Below, piece after piece: positions 53,346 to 61,905 of a stretch of DNA of 64,000 nt. A program made the translations under genes and the position numbers. Location: contig DATFVC010000048.1 in NCBI GenBank assembly GCA_035260485.1, positions 7,284 to 71,283 on the forward strand, written 5' to 3'. The notes under the pieces were generated by a model. It was not told the DNA's origin. It ran no database searches and worked only from the letters and a program-made list of their open reading frames with translations. Source of the DNA: VRUE01 sp035260485. Lineage in GTDB: Bacteria; Actinomycetota; Thermoleophilia; Solirubrobacterales; 70-9. Each line of letters begins with the position of its first letter. Position 1 is the stretch's first letter.

Positions 53346-54980
53346 GTGTCACCGACCGACTCCATAGCTGAGCTGCGCGCCGCTGTCCAGCAGGCGGCGC
53401 GGGCGCTGCGCGATGGCGAGGCCACCGGGCCTGAGCCCACTTTGGACCGCCCGCCGAAGCCGGAGCTGGGCGACTACAGCTCGAACGCCGCGATGTTGCT
53501 GGCGGCGCCCCTGGGCGAACCCCCCCGCGACGTTGCGATCCGGCTCGGCGCCGAGCTCGAGCGCGAGCTGGGGGCCGAGGGCAACATCGATCGGGTCGAG
53601 GTGGCGGGCCCTGGGTTCGTCAATCTCTTCCTCTCCGATGAGTGGTACCGGCGGGCGATGGCGCGCCTGGGGGCGGCCGGCAAGAGCCTCGGCCCTGCGC
53701 CGGTCTCTTCTCCAGAGCGCATCCTGGTCGAGTACGTCTCCGCCAATCCGACCGGCCCCCTCCACGTCGGCGGTGGCCGCCACGCCGCCTATGGCGACGC
53801 CCTGGTCCGCCTGCTGAGGGCGGTCGGGCACGAGGTCGAGAGCGAGTACTACGTCAACGACGCAGGCGGGCAGGTGCAGCGCTTCGCCGCCTCGATTGCT
53901 GCCGCGATGCGCGGCGGCGAGCCACCGGAGGAAGGCTACGAAGGCGACTACGTCGCCGATCTGGCCGAGCGCTTGGACGCCGAGGGCATCGATCCTGGCG
54001 ACGCCGATGCGGTCGGGCGGAGCGGCATCGAGCTGATCCTCGAGGGCGTGCGCGCCACGCTCGATCGCTTCGGAGTCGGCTTCGACAACTGGTTCTCGGA
54101 GCGCAGCCTTTACACGAACGGTGAGGTTACGGCGGCCCTGGAGCTGCTCGAGCAGCGCGGCCACACCTATAAGAGCGAAGGAGCGCTGTGGCTGCGCAGC
54201 ACCGATTTCGGCGACGACAAGGACCGCGTGCTGATCAGGGCCGGCGGCGAGCCGACCTATCTCGCCGCCGACGTCGCCTATCACCGCGACAAGATGGAGC
54301 GGGGCTTCGAGCGGCTGATCAACGTGCTCGGCGCCGACCATCACGGCTATGCGCCCCGACTGCGCGCTGCGATCGCCGCCCTCGGCGCCGACCCAGAGAT
54401 GCTGGAGGCGCTGATCATGCGGCTCGTCCACATCGTCGAATCGGGAGAGCGGGCGCAGATGTCGAAGCGCAGTGGTGACTTCGTCTCGCTCGACGAGCTG
54501 GTCGACGACATCGGCGTCGACGCGGCCCGCTGGTTCATGCTCTGGCGCAGCCACGACACCACGGTCGACCTCGACCTGGAGCTGGCGCGGCGCGAGTCCA
54601 GCGACAACCCCGTCTACTACGTGCAGTACGCGCACGCGCGGATCGCCAGCATCCTGCGCAAAGCCGGCGGCGAGGCGGGGGAGGCCGGTGCGCCGACCCC
54701 GGGCACGCCGCTGGAGCCGGCCGAGCGCGACCTGGTCAAGCGCCTGCTCGAATTTCCCGAGGAGGTTCGCGAGGCGGCGTCCCGGCGCGCCCCCCACCGA
54801 ATCTGCGCCTACTCGACCGCAGTTGCCGCTGACTTCCACGCCTTCTACCGCGACTGCCAGGTCGTCGGCGCCGAGGGAGAGGGGGTCGAGCGCTCGCGGC
54901 TCGGCCTCTGCCAGCTCGCGCAGCGGACGATTGCCGCTTCGCTGGGCTTGCTCGGCATCTCCGCGCCCGAGAAGATGTGA
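53346..54980 (+). CDS. argS: Arginyl-tRNA synthetase
   Basis: Class I synthetase of 544 residues. The HIGH-like motif is ANPTGPLHVGGGRHA, and AQMSKRSGDFVSLDELVDDIG holds the KMSKS-like loop, which lacks the first Lys as in many ArgRS. DALR-type anticodon domain at the end with YVQYAHARI. I chose GTG 53346; longer frames run through the divergent phosphoesterase gene. It overlaps the next gene by 4 bp. Confidence 0.95.
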   Translation: MSPTDSIAELRAAVQQAARALRDGEATGPEPTLDRPPKPELGDYSSNAAMLLAAPLGEPPRDVAIRLGAELERELGAEGNIDRVEVAGPGFVNLFLSDEWYRRAMARLGAAGKSLGPAPVSSPERILVEYVSANPTGPLHVGGGRHAAYGDALVRLLRAVGHEVESEYYVNDAGGQVQRFAASIAAAMRGGEPPEEGYEGDYVADLAERLDAEGIDPGDADAVGRSGIELILEGVRATLDRFGVGFDNWFSERSLYTNGEVTAALELLEQRGHTYKSEGALWLRSTDFGDDKDRVLIRAGGEPTYLAADVAYHRDKMERGFERLINVLGADHHGYAPRLRAAIAALGADPEMLEALIMRLVHIVESGERAQMSKRSGDFVSLDELVDDIGVDAARWFMLWRSHDTTVDLDLELARRESSDNPVYYVQYAHARIASILRKAGGEAGEAGAPTPGTPLEPAERDLVKRLLEFPEEVREAASRRAPHRICAYSTAVAADFHAFYRDCQVVGAEGEGVERSRLGLCQLAQRTIAASLGLLGISAPEKM

Positions 54981-55594
54981 AGGTCCTGGCGGAGATCCCG
55001 CCCCGCTCGTCCTCCGACCTCAACACAGGGGCGCTGCGCCGCCGTGACCTGGAGGCATTCGGAGGGCTGCTCGAGGAGCTGCGCGGCGCTCGCTCCGTGC
55101 TGGTGACGGGGCTGGCGCCAGGCCGGCGCCAGGCAGCGGTTGGGCTCGCGGCCGCGGCCGCGGCCGCGGGGACCCGCACCGCGCTCCTGGAGTGCGATCT
55201 GGTCGAGCCTGGCCTCGCCGACGCGCTGGGCCTCGCCAACGCGCCCGGGCTTCACGAGTACCTGCGCGGGAGCGCGGACTCCGATTCAATCCTGAAGCCG
55301 GTCGTCCTCGCCGGGCCCGGTTCGACCGCTGCGACCGAGCCGCTGGTCTGTGTCGTCGCCGGTCGGCCCACGTCCGACGGCCCCCGCCTGTTCGCCTCAG
55401 ACGCGTTCGCGCAGGCGCTGTCGGGCCTCTGCGCGGCTTATGACCTCCTTGTGGTCGATGGACCGGGGCTGGACCAGTGGAGCTCGCTGACTCTGGTGAT
55501 GGCACACGCGGACATGACGATCGCCTGCCTCGGCCGGGCGGATTCACGGCGTCAGCTCTCAGTTCCGGTGGCCGGGATCGTGATCCAGGGTTGA
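54977..55594 (+). CDS. CpsD/BY-kinase-like P-loop protein with degenerate Walker A
   Basis: The 205-residue product resembles the ATPase domain of bacterial tyrosine autokinases: VLVTGLAPGRRQAAVGLAAA, TALLECDLVEPGLADALGL, GLHEYLRG and LLVVDGPGL. The Walker A sequence reads APGRRQAAVG, without the GK[ST] core, so ATP hydrolysis is unlikely. It is coupled to argS by a GTGA overlap. A role in surface polysaccharide export is only suggested by the fold. Confidence 0.65.
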   Translation: MKVLAEIPPRSSSDLNTGALRRRDLEAFGGLLEELRGARSVLVTGLAPGRRQAAVGLAAAAAAAGTRTALLECDLVEPGLADALGLANAPGLHEYLRGSADSDSILKPVVLAGPGSTAATEPLVCVVAGRPTSDGPRLFASDAFAQALSGLCAAYDLLVVDGPGLDQWSSLTLVMAHADMTIACLGRADSRRQLSVPVAGIVIQG

Positions 55595-55604
55595 GCGCCT
55601 GGGC

Positions 55605-56075
55605 TCAGAGGTCGTAGCGGGCGAGATCGGCCTCGAGTCGCTCGGCGTCTTCGCCTTGCGGACCGCCCGCCGCGGCGGAGCCTCCATGTCCCGGCGGATT
55701 CGCGGCGCGCCGCCAGCGACGCACGCCAAGAGCGAGCCCCACAGCGGCCAGCACAAATGCGATCGCCGGCACGAGATAAGCGGAAAGGTCGAAGCCGGAG
55801 TTGCCCGGCAGCGCCAGCACCGCCCGTCCGTATTGGGCGACCAGGATGTCTTTGATCTCGGCCTTGGTTCTGCCTTCGGCGATCAGCCGCTTGACCAGGA
55901 CTCGCTCGCGTTGCGCCTGCGGCGATTCCGCCAGCTCCAGCAAGGTGCCGCAGATCGGGCACATCACCTCGTCTTCGACATCGGTGATGCTCGTCTGCGG
56001 CGTTGCCGCTGGGGCGGGAGAGGCGAGTGCCAGCAGCGCCAGCGCCGCGACGATCATCAGGGCGGCTCGCCTCAT
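55605..56075 (-). CDS. ccmH: Cytochrome c biogenesis protein CcmH
   Basis: Membrane-bound thiol oxidoreductase of 156 residues that reduces apocytochrome c. A signal peptide, the redox motif VMCPICGTLLELAES (CxxC), the RVLVKRLIAEGRTKAEIKDILVAQYG helix and one C-terminal transmembrane helix match CcmH. It overlaps the ccmG-like gene by 4 bp. Confidence 0.9.
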   Translation of the reverse strand: MRRAALMIVAALALLALASPAPAATPQTSITDVEDEVMCPICGTLLELAESPQAQRERVLVKRLIAEGRTKAEIKDILVAQYGRAVLALPGNSGFDLSAYLVPAIAFVLAAVGLALGVRRWRRAANPPGHGGSAAAGGPQGEDAERLEADLARYDL

Positions 56076-56593
56076 GGGCGCCCTTCGACGATCGGCACGA
56101 CGTTGTGCTCGAGGAAGTCTCGGTCGACGGGCCCGCGCCAGATCAGCGCCAGGCGGCCTCGCGGGTCGACGAGGAAGTTCTCGGGGACACCGGTCGAGCC
56201 AAAGGCGGCGCTGCGCTCGTCGCCTACGGAGCGCAGCTGCCGGTAGCCGACCTGGTATTCACGCAAGAAGGCGAGCGCGTCGTCGCTGTTGTCCTGGACG
56301 TTGATGCCGAGCACGCTGACACCACGCTTGCGGTAGCGCTGAGCGAAGCGGTCCAGCTCCGGCGCCTCTTGCCGGCAGGGGATGCACCAAGAGGCCCAGA
56401 GGTTGACCAGCACCCAGCGGCCCCGGTAGTCGGCGATCGAGCCTTGACCGGGCCCGCCAAGGACCGGCAGCACCCGATCGGGGGCGGGTTCGCCAACAGC
56501 GATCTTCGCCTCGCCCTTGCTCAGCAAGCCGAAGCCGAGCAGGCCGATAACGGCGCAGACGGCAAAGAAGGCGAGGAAGGCGCGAGCGCTCAT
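56072..56593 (-). CDS. Thioredoxin-like CcmG/TlpA/ResA protein
   Basis: Membrane-anchored thiol-disulfide oxidoreductase of 173 residues. One N-terminal helix is followed by a thioredoxin domain with NLWASWCIPCRQEAP (CxxC), and GVPENFLVDPRG (cis-Pro region). It works with CcmH in cytochrome c maturation. Other Ccm genes are not in this window. Confidence 0.92.
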   Translation of the reverse strand: MSARAFLAFFAVCAVIGLLGFGLLSKGEAKIAVGEPAPDRVLPVLGGPGQGSIADYRGRWVLVNLWASWCIPCRQEAPELDRFAQRYRKRGVSVLGINVQDNSDDALAFLREYQVGYRQLRSVGDERSAAFGSTGVPENFLVDPRGRLALIWRGPVDRDFLEHNVVPIVEGRP

Positions 56594-56925
56594 GGCCAGC
56601 GAACACTAGCCCTCACGCCTTCCTGGCTGGTCGTAGAATCAGGCGCTGACGCGGACGTAGCTCAGTTGGTAGAGCGCGAGCTCCCAAGCTCAGCCCAAAC
56701 GAGAACGGGGGAGAACAGGGGCTAAACCGCCAGATCGGCATTTGGCTCTACAGAGCGGTTTCGACGTTTCGTCTGCGGCCGTGCTTTAGCCTTCGTTCGT
56801 CTCTGTTTGCCTGGGTTCTCGCCGTTGTTGTTGGGAGCGCCAGGAGCGTCGGCGAGCGCGTGCGCTTCTTCATGTGGTACGAGGGTGACAAGGATCCGAA
56901 AAGGCGATGTCAGGACAGGGGCGAC
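56594..56925. other. 332-bp non-coding gap: tRNA remnant with repeats
   Basis: After the truncated tRNA come two adjacent 10-mers GAGAACGGGG and GAGAACAGGG (56701-56720). Inverted pairs GGCTAAA/TTTAGCC (56720-56726, 56785-56791) and AAACCGC/GCGGTTT (56724-56730, 56755-56761) follow. Such a cluster of short repeats next to a tRNA fragment is what an attachment site leaves. No integrase is present. Confidence 0.5.
56651..56692 (+). pseudogene. Truncated tRNA-Gly(CCC) fragment
   Basis: GCGGACG (5' acceptor), TA, a perfect D arm (GCTC..GAGC, with AGTTGGTA loop) and an anticodon arm CGAGC-TCCCAA-GCTC are present. The anticodon loop has only six bases instead of seven. No variable loop, T arm or 3' acceptor strand follows. 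The piece is therefore not functional and probably marks a past integration site. Confidence 0.75.
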
Positions 56926-57069
56926 TCAGAGGATGAGCGCACCGAGGAGGAACAGAACCACGACGGCGCAGGCGATGCCGATGCCGACGCCGACCACGTA
57001 GGCGGGCGTCGGGGACTCGACCAGTGGGGCCAGCGGCTCCTGGATCGGTGAGATGTCTGGCGTCTTCAT
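56926..57069 (-). CDS. 47-residue membrane protein coupled to the desaturase
   Basis: The frame from ATG 57069 gives 47 residues: a polar Pro-rich N-terminus (KTPDISPIQEPLAPL) and one long helix AYVVGVGIGIACAVVVLFLL. The ATG overlaps the desaturase stop (ATGA), which is the same arrangement seen at two other joints of the operon, so it is most likely a real small subunit or regulator. Too short for standard gene calling. Confidence 0.65.
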   Translation of the reverse strand: MKTPDISPIQEPLAPLVESPTPAYVVGVGIGIACAVVVLFLLGALIL

Positions 57070-58136
57070 GCCTCTCCCTTCGGCAGCGCCAGCCGCGCGA
57101 TCTTGCGCACGACGCTCCCGAACTGCTTGCGCAGCGGCCCGGCGTTGTACGGCAGGCCGTAGCGCCGGCAGATCTCGCGCACCTCGACCGCGATCTCGGC
57201 GTAGCGGTGGGAGGGGAGATCGGGGAAGAGGTGGTGCTCGATCTGGTGGCTGAGGTTGCCCGAGAGGATGTGGAACAGCTTGCCGCCGGTCAGGTCGGCC
57301 GAGCCGAGCAACTGGCGGTAGTACCACTGGCCGTGGGTCTCCTCGGTCGTCTCCTCCTCGGTGAACTGAACGGTGCCGTCGGGGAAGTGACCGCAGAAGA
57401 TGGTCGTAAACGCCCACAGGTTGCGCACGAGGTTGGCGCTCGCATTGCCGGCGAGCACGAGCGGCGCCGAGGGGCCCGACAGCAAGGGAAACAAGACGTA
57501 GTCCTTGAGCGTCTGCCGGCCAACCTTGTGCCCGATCGCGCGCAGCTGGTCGCGCTTCTCGTCCAACGTCGTCTCGCCGGCGATGACGCGGTCGAGCTCG
57601 AGGTCGTGCAGCGCGACGCCGTACTGGAAGAAGATCGCCAGCAGCGCCGCGTAGAGCGGGTTGCCGAGGTAGTAGAGATTCCAGGGCTGATCCTCGGACA
57701 TGCGCAAAACGCCGTAGCCGACGTCGCGGTCTTTGCCGACGACGTTGGTGTAGGTGTGGTGCAGGTAGTTGTGCGAGTGGCGCCAGTGGTCGGCGGGGCA
57801 AGCGTTGTCCCACTCGAAGCGCCTGCCGTTCAGCTCGGGATCGTTCATCCAGTCGTACTGGCCGTGCATGACGTTGTGACCGATCTCCATGTTGTCCAGG
57901 ATCTTCGACAGCGACAGCGCGGCGACACCGCCGAGCCATGCTGGTGGGATGAAGCTGAAGAAGAGCAGGCCTCGTCCGGTGACCTCGAGTCTGCGCTGGG
58001 CGCGGATCACGTCGCGGATGTAGTCGGCGTCGCGCTCGCCGAGGTCGGCGAGGACATGCCGGCGGATCGCGTCGAGCTCCCGGCCGAAGGCATCGGCCTG
58101 CTCCTTGCTGAGACGGGGAGTTGTGGCGTAGTACAT
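57066..58136 (-). CDS. Membrane fatty acid desaturase
   Basis: Di-iron acyl desaturase of 356 residues with three His clusters: GHNVMHGQYD, HSHNYLHHTYTN and HQIEHHLFPDLP. Hydrophobic pairs lie between them. AGAGGAGG precedes the ATG at 58136. The electron donor is probably the product of the gene just upstream in the operon, a ferredoxin reductase with its own 2Fe-2S domain; the pair matches the actinobacterial DesA3/Rv3230c-type system. Confidence 0.93.
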   Translation of the reverse strand: MYYATTPRLSKEQADAFGRELDAIRRHVLADLGERDADYIRDVIRAQRRLEVTGRGLLFFSFIPPAWLGGVAALSLSKILDNMEIGHNVMHGQYDWMNDPELNGRRFEWDNACPADHWRHSHNYLHHTYTNVVGKDRDVGYGVLRMSEDQPWNLYYLGNPLYAALLAIFFQYGVALHDLELDRVIAGETTLDEKRDQLRAIGHKVGRQTLKDYVLFPLLSGPSAPLVLAGNASANLVRNLWAFTTIFCGHFPDGTVQFTEEETTEETHGQWYYRQLLGSADLTGGKLFHILSGNLSHQIEHHLFPDLPSHRYAEIAVEVREICRRYGLPYNAGPLRKQFGSVVRKIARLALPKGEA

Positions 58137-58155
58137 GGTTTGCCTCCTCTGGTGG

Positions 58156-59280
58156 TTATAGGGCGAGCTCCACGTCGCCGACTGGCACCGATACACAGAT
58201 CTGGATGTCCTCCTCCTCGGCGCCCGAGATCTCGCCACTGAGGACATTGCGAACGCTTCCCGCCGTCTTGCGACAGGTGCAGATTCGGCAGATGCCCATC
58301 CGGCAGCCGAACTGGGGGCAGAGGCCGGCCCGCTCGGCCTGCTCGAGCAGCAGACCGCCGTCGCTGAGAACCCGTTCGCCCGATCGGGCGAAGTCGACGC
58401 TGCCCTCGGCTCCAGCATCGCCGAGCGTGAACGAGGGTGGCAGAAAGCTCTCGACGTGCAGCAGCTGCTCGATGCCATCCTCGGCCCACGTGGCCCGCAC
58501 CCATGCGATCAGGCCGGGCGCGCCGCAGACGTAGGTGTGCGCCCGGCGATGGTCGGCCCCGATGCGGCGCAGATGCGCACGGCTGATGTGCCCGGCGAGG
58601 CGGCCGGCGGTCGCCTCACGCGTATGGACGAGCACGATGCGCACATTCGGATGGCGAGCGGCGATCGCGGCGAGCTCCCGGCGATAGACCACGTCCTCGC
58701 CGGTGCGCGCGTAGTGGAGGAACGTCACCGTTCCGCCATGGTCCTCGGCGCAGAGCGTGCGCAGCATCGACATCACCGGCGTGATGCCGCTGCCGCTGCT
58801 GATCAGCAGCAAACGCTCGGGTCGCTCGCGCGGCAGCACGAAGTCGCCGTCGGCAGCGGACATCCCGACGACCATGCCTGGGCGCGCGTGCTCGTTCAGG
58901 TAGCGCGAGACCTTTCCAGCCGGGTGCGCCTTGACGGTGATCTCCACCTGCCCGTCGGCTTGCTCGCCGCAGGCAAGCGAGTAGCAGCGGGTCTCGAGCA
59001 CGCCGGCGATCTCGATCGTCAGCCGGATGAACTGCCCGGCGCGGAAGCCGTGCCAACCGTCGCTCGGGCGCAGCGTCATCGTGACGCTGTCGACGGTTTG
59101 GCGGCGGACCGCGATCAGCTCCGCCAGTGGATCGCGCAGCGATCGCGTGGGGTGGACGAGCTCGAGGTAGCGATCGATGCCGTGCGGCGCCGCCAGCGCC
59201 TCGAGCAGCCCTGAGCGGAGCAGGCGCCGGGCGGGGGAGCGCAGAGGTGCAAGTGGAGTAGGGAGTCCGGGGAGCATCAT
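58156..59280 (-). CDS. Ferredoxin reductase-type electron donor with C-terminal 2Fe-2S domain
   Basis: The 374-residue product has FAD-binding RCYSLACGEQ (RxYS), the NAD-binding SSGSGITPVMSMLR and the C-terminal plant-type ferredoxin cluster CRMGICRICTCRK plus a fourth Cys (VLSGEISGAEEEDIQIC region). This layout is that of electron donors to membrane desaturases. Its ATG overlaps the stop of the WS/DGAT gene, and 19 bp separate it from the desaturase gene. Confidence 0.92.
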   Translation of the reverse strand: MMLPGLPTPLAPLRSPARRLLRSGLLEALAAPHGIDRYLELVHPTRSLRDPLAELIAVRRQTVDSVTMTLRPSDGWHGFRAGQFIRLTIEIAGVLETRCYSLACGEQADGQVEITVKAHPAGKVSRYLNEHARPGMVVGMSAADGDFVLPRERPERLLLISSGSGITPVMSMLRTLCAEDHGGTVTFLHYARTGEDVVYRRELAAIAARHPNVRIVLVHTREATAGRLAGHISRAHLRRIGADHRRAHTYVCGAPGLIAWVRATWAEDGIEQLLHVESFLPPSFTLGDAGAEGSVDFARSGERVLSDGGLLLEQAERAGLCPQFGCRMGICRICTCRKTAGSVRNVLSGEISGAEEEDIQICVSVPVGDVELAL

Positions 59281-60641
59281 CGTCGATCCGCACTTGTGAG
59301 CAGCTCGGTGATTGCCGCGTCGACGTCACGCGCGAAGTCATCGGCGTCCGGTATCGCCTCACGATCGGCGTAGATCCCAAAGCAGGCGCGATCGCGCACG
59401 CTCGTCATGCCGACCGAGAGCGCGTGGCGATCGGCCAGCGGGACCACCGGGTAGGCGGCCTCAAGCGTGCAGCCGAGCATGTACATCGGCTGCGTCGGGC
59501 CGGGAATGTTGGAGACGACGAGGTTGAACGTGCGCGGGCTCACGAAGATCCTGGAGATGGCGTGCTGGACGATGCCTGGCGCGTGCTCGGCGGCCCTGAA
59601 GGCCAGGTCGGCGCCCTCGGGCTCGCGATCCTGCTTGCGCCTGGTCATCATCGCCTTCACGCGCTGTAGACGGCGAACCGGGCTGGGCTCCTGGCACGGC
59701 AGATCGGCGAACACGAACGAGACGCGGTTGCCCAGCACGTCGTCATCCGCGCGGACGCTGACGGGGACCATCGCCTTGAGCGGGACCGGCTCCTCGCCGC
59801 GCCGGGCGAAGAAGTTGCGGGCCCCGCCGGCCACCGCGGCGAGCAGGACGTCGTTGACGGTCGTCCCGTAAGCGCGTTTGAGCTCGCGCAGGTCATCGAG
59901 CGGGCGCTGCGCCCATGCCAAGCTCCGCAGTGGCGAGAGCGGCTGGTTGAGCGAGCTCGCGGGAGCGGCGTGCAGCGTGCGCTCCAGCGCCCGCGCCACG
60001 CGCGGGGCGCCACCGGCAAGCTCACCCGCGGTGCGCGATGGAGACGCAGCGGCGCGCAGCGGCCAACGCAGGAGGCCGAGCTGCTCCCTTGCACGATCGC
60101 GCGCCCCCCTGACCAGCAGCCGCATTCCATCGGGCTCGGGCTCGGCACGCCAGCCGTCGAGCTCGCCGGTCGAGGGCTCGGGCGTCGGGTCGAGCAGCAG
60201 CGAGGCGAGCTCGACCGCCGCAATACCGTCGACCATGCAGTGATGGACCTTGCCGACGATCGCTGTCGGCCGCTCGCCCGCGCCTTCGCAGATCCAGATC
60301 TCCCACAGCGGCCGATCGTGGCGCAACGGGATCGACATCACCTCATCGACGAGGTCGCAAAGCGGGCCGGGCGCCCAGAAGACGTGACGATCGACGGAGA
60401 AGTCCGGATCGTCGATCCACTCCGGCGAGTGCAGCCCGAACGGGACGGGCGCGAGCTTCTGGCGGTAGCGCGGCGTCCGCGCCAGCCGAAGCTCGATGTG
60501 ATCGCGCAGCTGCGAGAAGCTTGGCAGCGGGCCCGCAGCAGGCGCCGAGAACTCGGCGGCCCAGCCGACGTGCATATGCGCGGTGGGCGTCTCCACCTCG
60601 AGGAACGACGCATCGAGCGCCGAGAGGCGTGTGCCGGTCAT
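59277..60641 (-). CDS. Wax ester synthase/diacylglycerol acyltransferase (WS/DGAT)
   Basis: Acyl-CoA dependent O-acyltransferase of 454 residues that makes wax esters or triacylglycerol. The catalytic HHxxxDG is present as KVHHCMVDGIAAVEL, and the conserved TVNDVLLAAVAGGARNF and VSNIPGPTQPMYMLG blocks follow. The first residues LSALDASFLEVETPTAHMHVG are also typical. ATG 60641 overlaps the SDR stop. In this operon its alcohol substrate may come from the SDR/thioester reductase. Confidence 0.94.
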   Translation of the reverse strand: MTGTRLSALDASFLEVETPTAHMHVGWAAEFSAPAAGPLPSFSQLRDHIELRLARTPRYRQKLAPVPFGLHSPEWIDDPDFSVDRHVFWAPGPLCDLVDEVMSIPLRHDRPLWEIWICEGAGERPTAIVGKVHHCMVDGIAAVELASLLLDPTPEPSTGELDGWRAEPEPDGMRLLVRGARDRAREQLGLLRWPLRAAASPSRTAGELAGGAPRVARALERTLHAAPASSLNQPLSPLRSLAWAQRPLDDLRELKRAYGTTVNDVLLAAVAGGARNFFARRGEEPVPLKAMVPVSVRADDDVLGNRVSFVFADLPCQEPSPVRRLQRVKAMMTRRKQDREPEGADLAFRAAEHAPGIVQHAISRIFVSPRTFNLVVSNIPGPTQPMYMLGCTLEAAYPVVPLADRHALSVGMTSVRDRACFGIYADREAIPDADDFARDVDAAITELLTSADRR

Positions 60642-61891
60642 CGTCTCGCCGCCGATCGGGCTGAGGGTGTGGGGACTTGTGCCGGTGGCCCGGCGAGGCG
60701 AGGCATCGCGCCCTCGGTGGCGCCGGCGCGTGGTATCGGCCGCCGCCCCCATTCGGCTGCCAGCGCGAAGTCGACCAGCTGGTCGAAGTAGCGACGCAGG
60801 GGGGTGGGCCCGATTCCGGTTGCGTGAAGGGCCACGCGGGAACGACGGTCGTCGTAGACGACCCCCATCGCGAAATACGGGAAGAAGACCTCGCTGCGCG
60901 CCAGTGCCTGGCGGTGGCGCTGGTCGCGACTCGCTCGGACGAGCAGCGGATGCACCACACGGCGGTACACAGCAGGCGCGATCAGGCGCGGCGCCGGGCG
61001 ACCGAAGCGCTCCGCCGCGAGCTCGACCAGCTCACCCACGTTGGTCGCATCCGCTCCGGCGGTGAGGTGATAGGTCCCGCCCTCGGCCTCAGGAGCTTGG
61101 CTGAGGGTGAAGATCGCGTCGGCCACGTAGTCGACCGGCACCACGTCAACCGGCGCGTCGCGGCGGGCGGGCAGCGCCGGGTAGGCGCCGCGGGCAAAAG
61201 CCCGCAGCGGCCAGTAGAGCACGTTGAACGAAGCGGTCCAGCCGCTGCCCCGCTCGCCGACGACGATGCTCGGCCGCAGCACCGTGATCGGCAGTCGCCG
61301 GCAGGCACGGGCGACGAGACTCTCGGCCTCGAACTTCGACTGCTCGTAAGCGTTTCGAAAGGACTGGCCCACGTCGAGATCGTCCTCGCTGAAGCGCCCC
61401 CGGTGATCGCCGGCGACATAGGCCGTGGAGATGTAGGAGAAGCGCCGCAAACCGCCGCGCGCTCGGCAGCGCTCGGCGAACTCGACCACCCACCTCGTGC
61501 CTTGCACGTTGATCGCGCGCGAAGCCTTCAGCTCGAGCTCGAAGGACACCGACGCGGCGCCGTGCACTATCTCGCTGACTTGCCTGGCGAGCCCGTCGCC
61601 GTCCCCGCGCAGGCCGAGACCCGGGCGCGTGATGTCGCCGCGAACCGCGGTCACTCGCTCGGCGTAGGGATGAGCGATGCCGAAAAGCGAGCGCAGCGTG
61701 TGCTCCATACGTGCCGCGGCCGCGCGGTCATCCGCCCCCCGCACGAGCGCGAAGACGTGACGGTCGGTGCGCTCCAGAAAGCGGGCCAGCAGCTCCATGC
61801 CGACAAACCCAGTGGCACCCGTCAGCAGCACGCTGCCGAGCCTTGGACCTTCGATCCGCTTTCGATCCTTCACACCGACGTGGGCCTTCAT
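60638..61891 (-). CDS. SDR/thioester reductase-like protein (putative fatty acyl-CoA reductase)
   Basis: The 417-residue product begins with GSVLLTGATGFVGMELLARFL, and carries AASVSFELELKASRAINVQGT, SYISTAYVAGDH, the YEQSKFEAE catalytic YxxxK motif and VLRPSIVVGE. These are the signatures of the NAD-binding 4 (male sterility/thioester reductase) group that reduces acyl-CoA or acyl-carrier thioesters to aldehyde or alcohol. AAGAGG lies just before the ATG, immediately after the riboswitch-like leader. It is the first gene of the lipid operon. Confidence 0.88.
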   Translation of the reverse strand: MKAHVGVKDRKRIEGPRLGSVLLTGATGFVGMELLARFLERTDRHVFALVRGADDRAAAARMEHTLRSLFGIAHPYAERVTAVRGDITRPGLGLRGDGDGLARQVSEIVHGAASVSFELELKASRAINVQGTRWVVEFAERCRARGGLRRFSYISTAYVAGDHRGRFSEDDLDVGQSFRNAYEQSKFEAESLVARACRRLPITVLRPSIVVGERGSGWTASFNVLYWPLRAFARGAYPALPARRDAPVDVVPVDYVADAIFTLSQAPEAEGGTYHLTAGADATNVGELVELAAERFGRPAPRLIAPAVYRRVVHPLLVRASRDQRHRQALARSEVFFPYFAMGVVYDDRRSRVALHATGIGPTPLRRYFDQLVDFALAAEWGRRPIPRAGATEGAMPRLAGPPAQVPTPSARSAARR

Positions 61892-61905
61892 CCCACACCT
61901 CTTTT

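Noticed and set aside
56651..56730. Functional tRNA gene
   Set aside because: The anticodon loop has six bases and no T arm or 3' acceptor strand follows.
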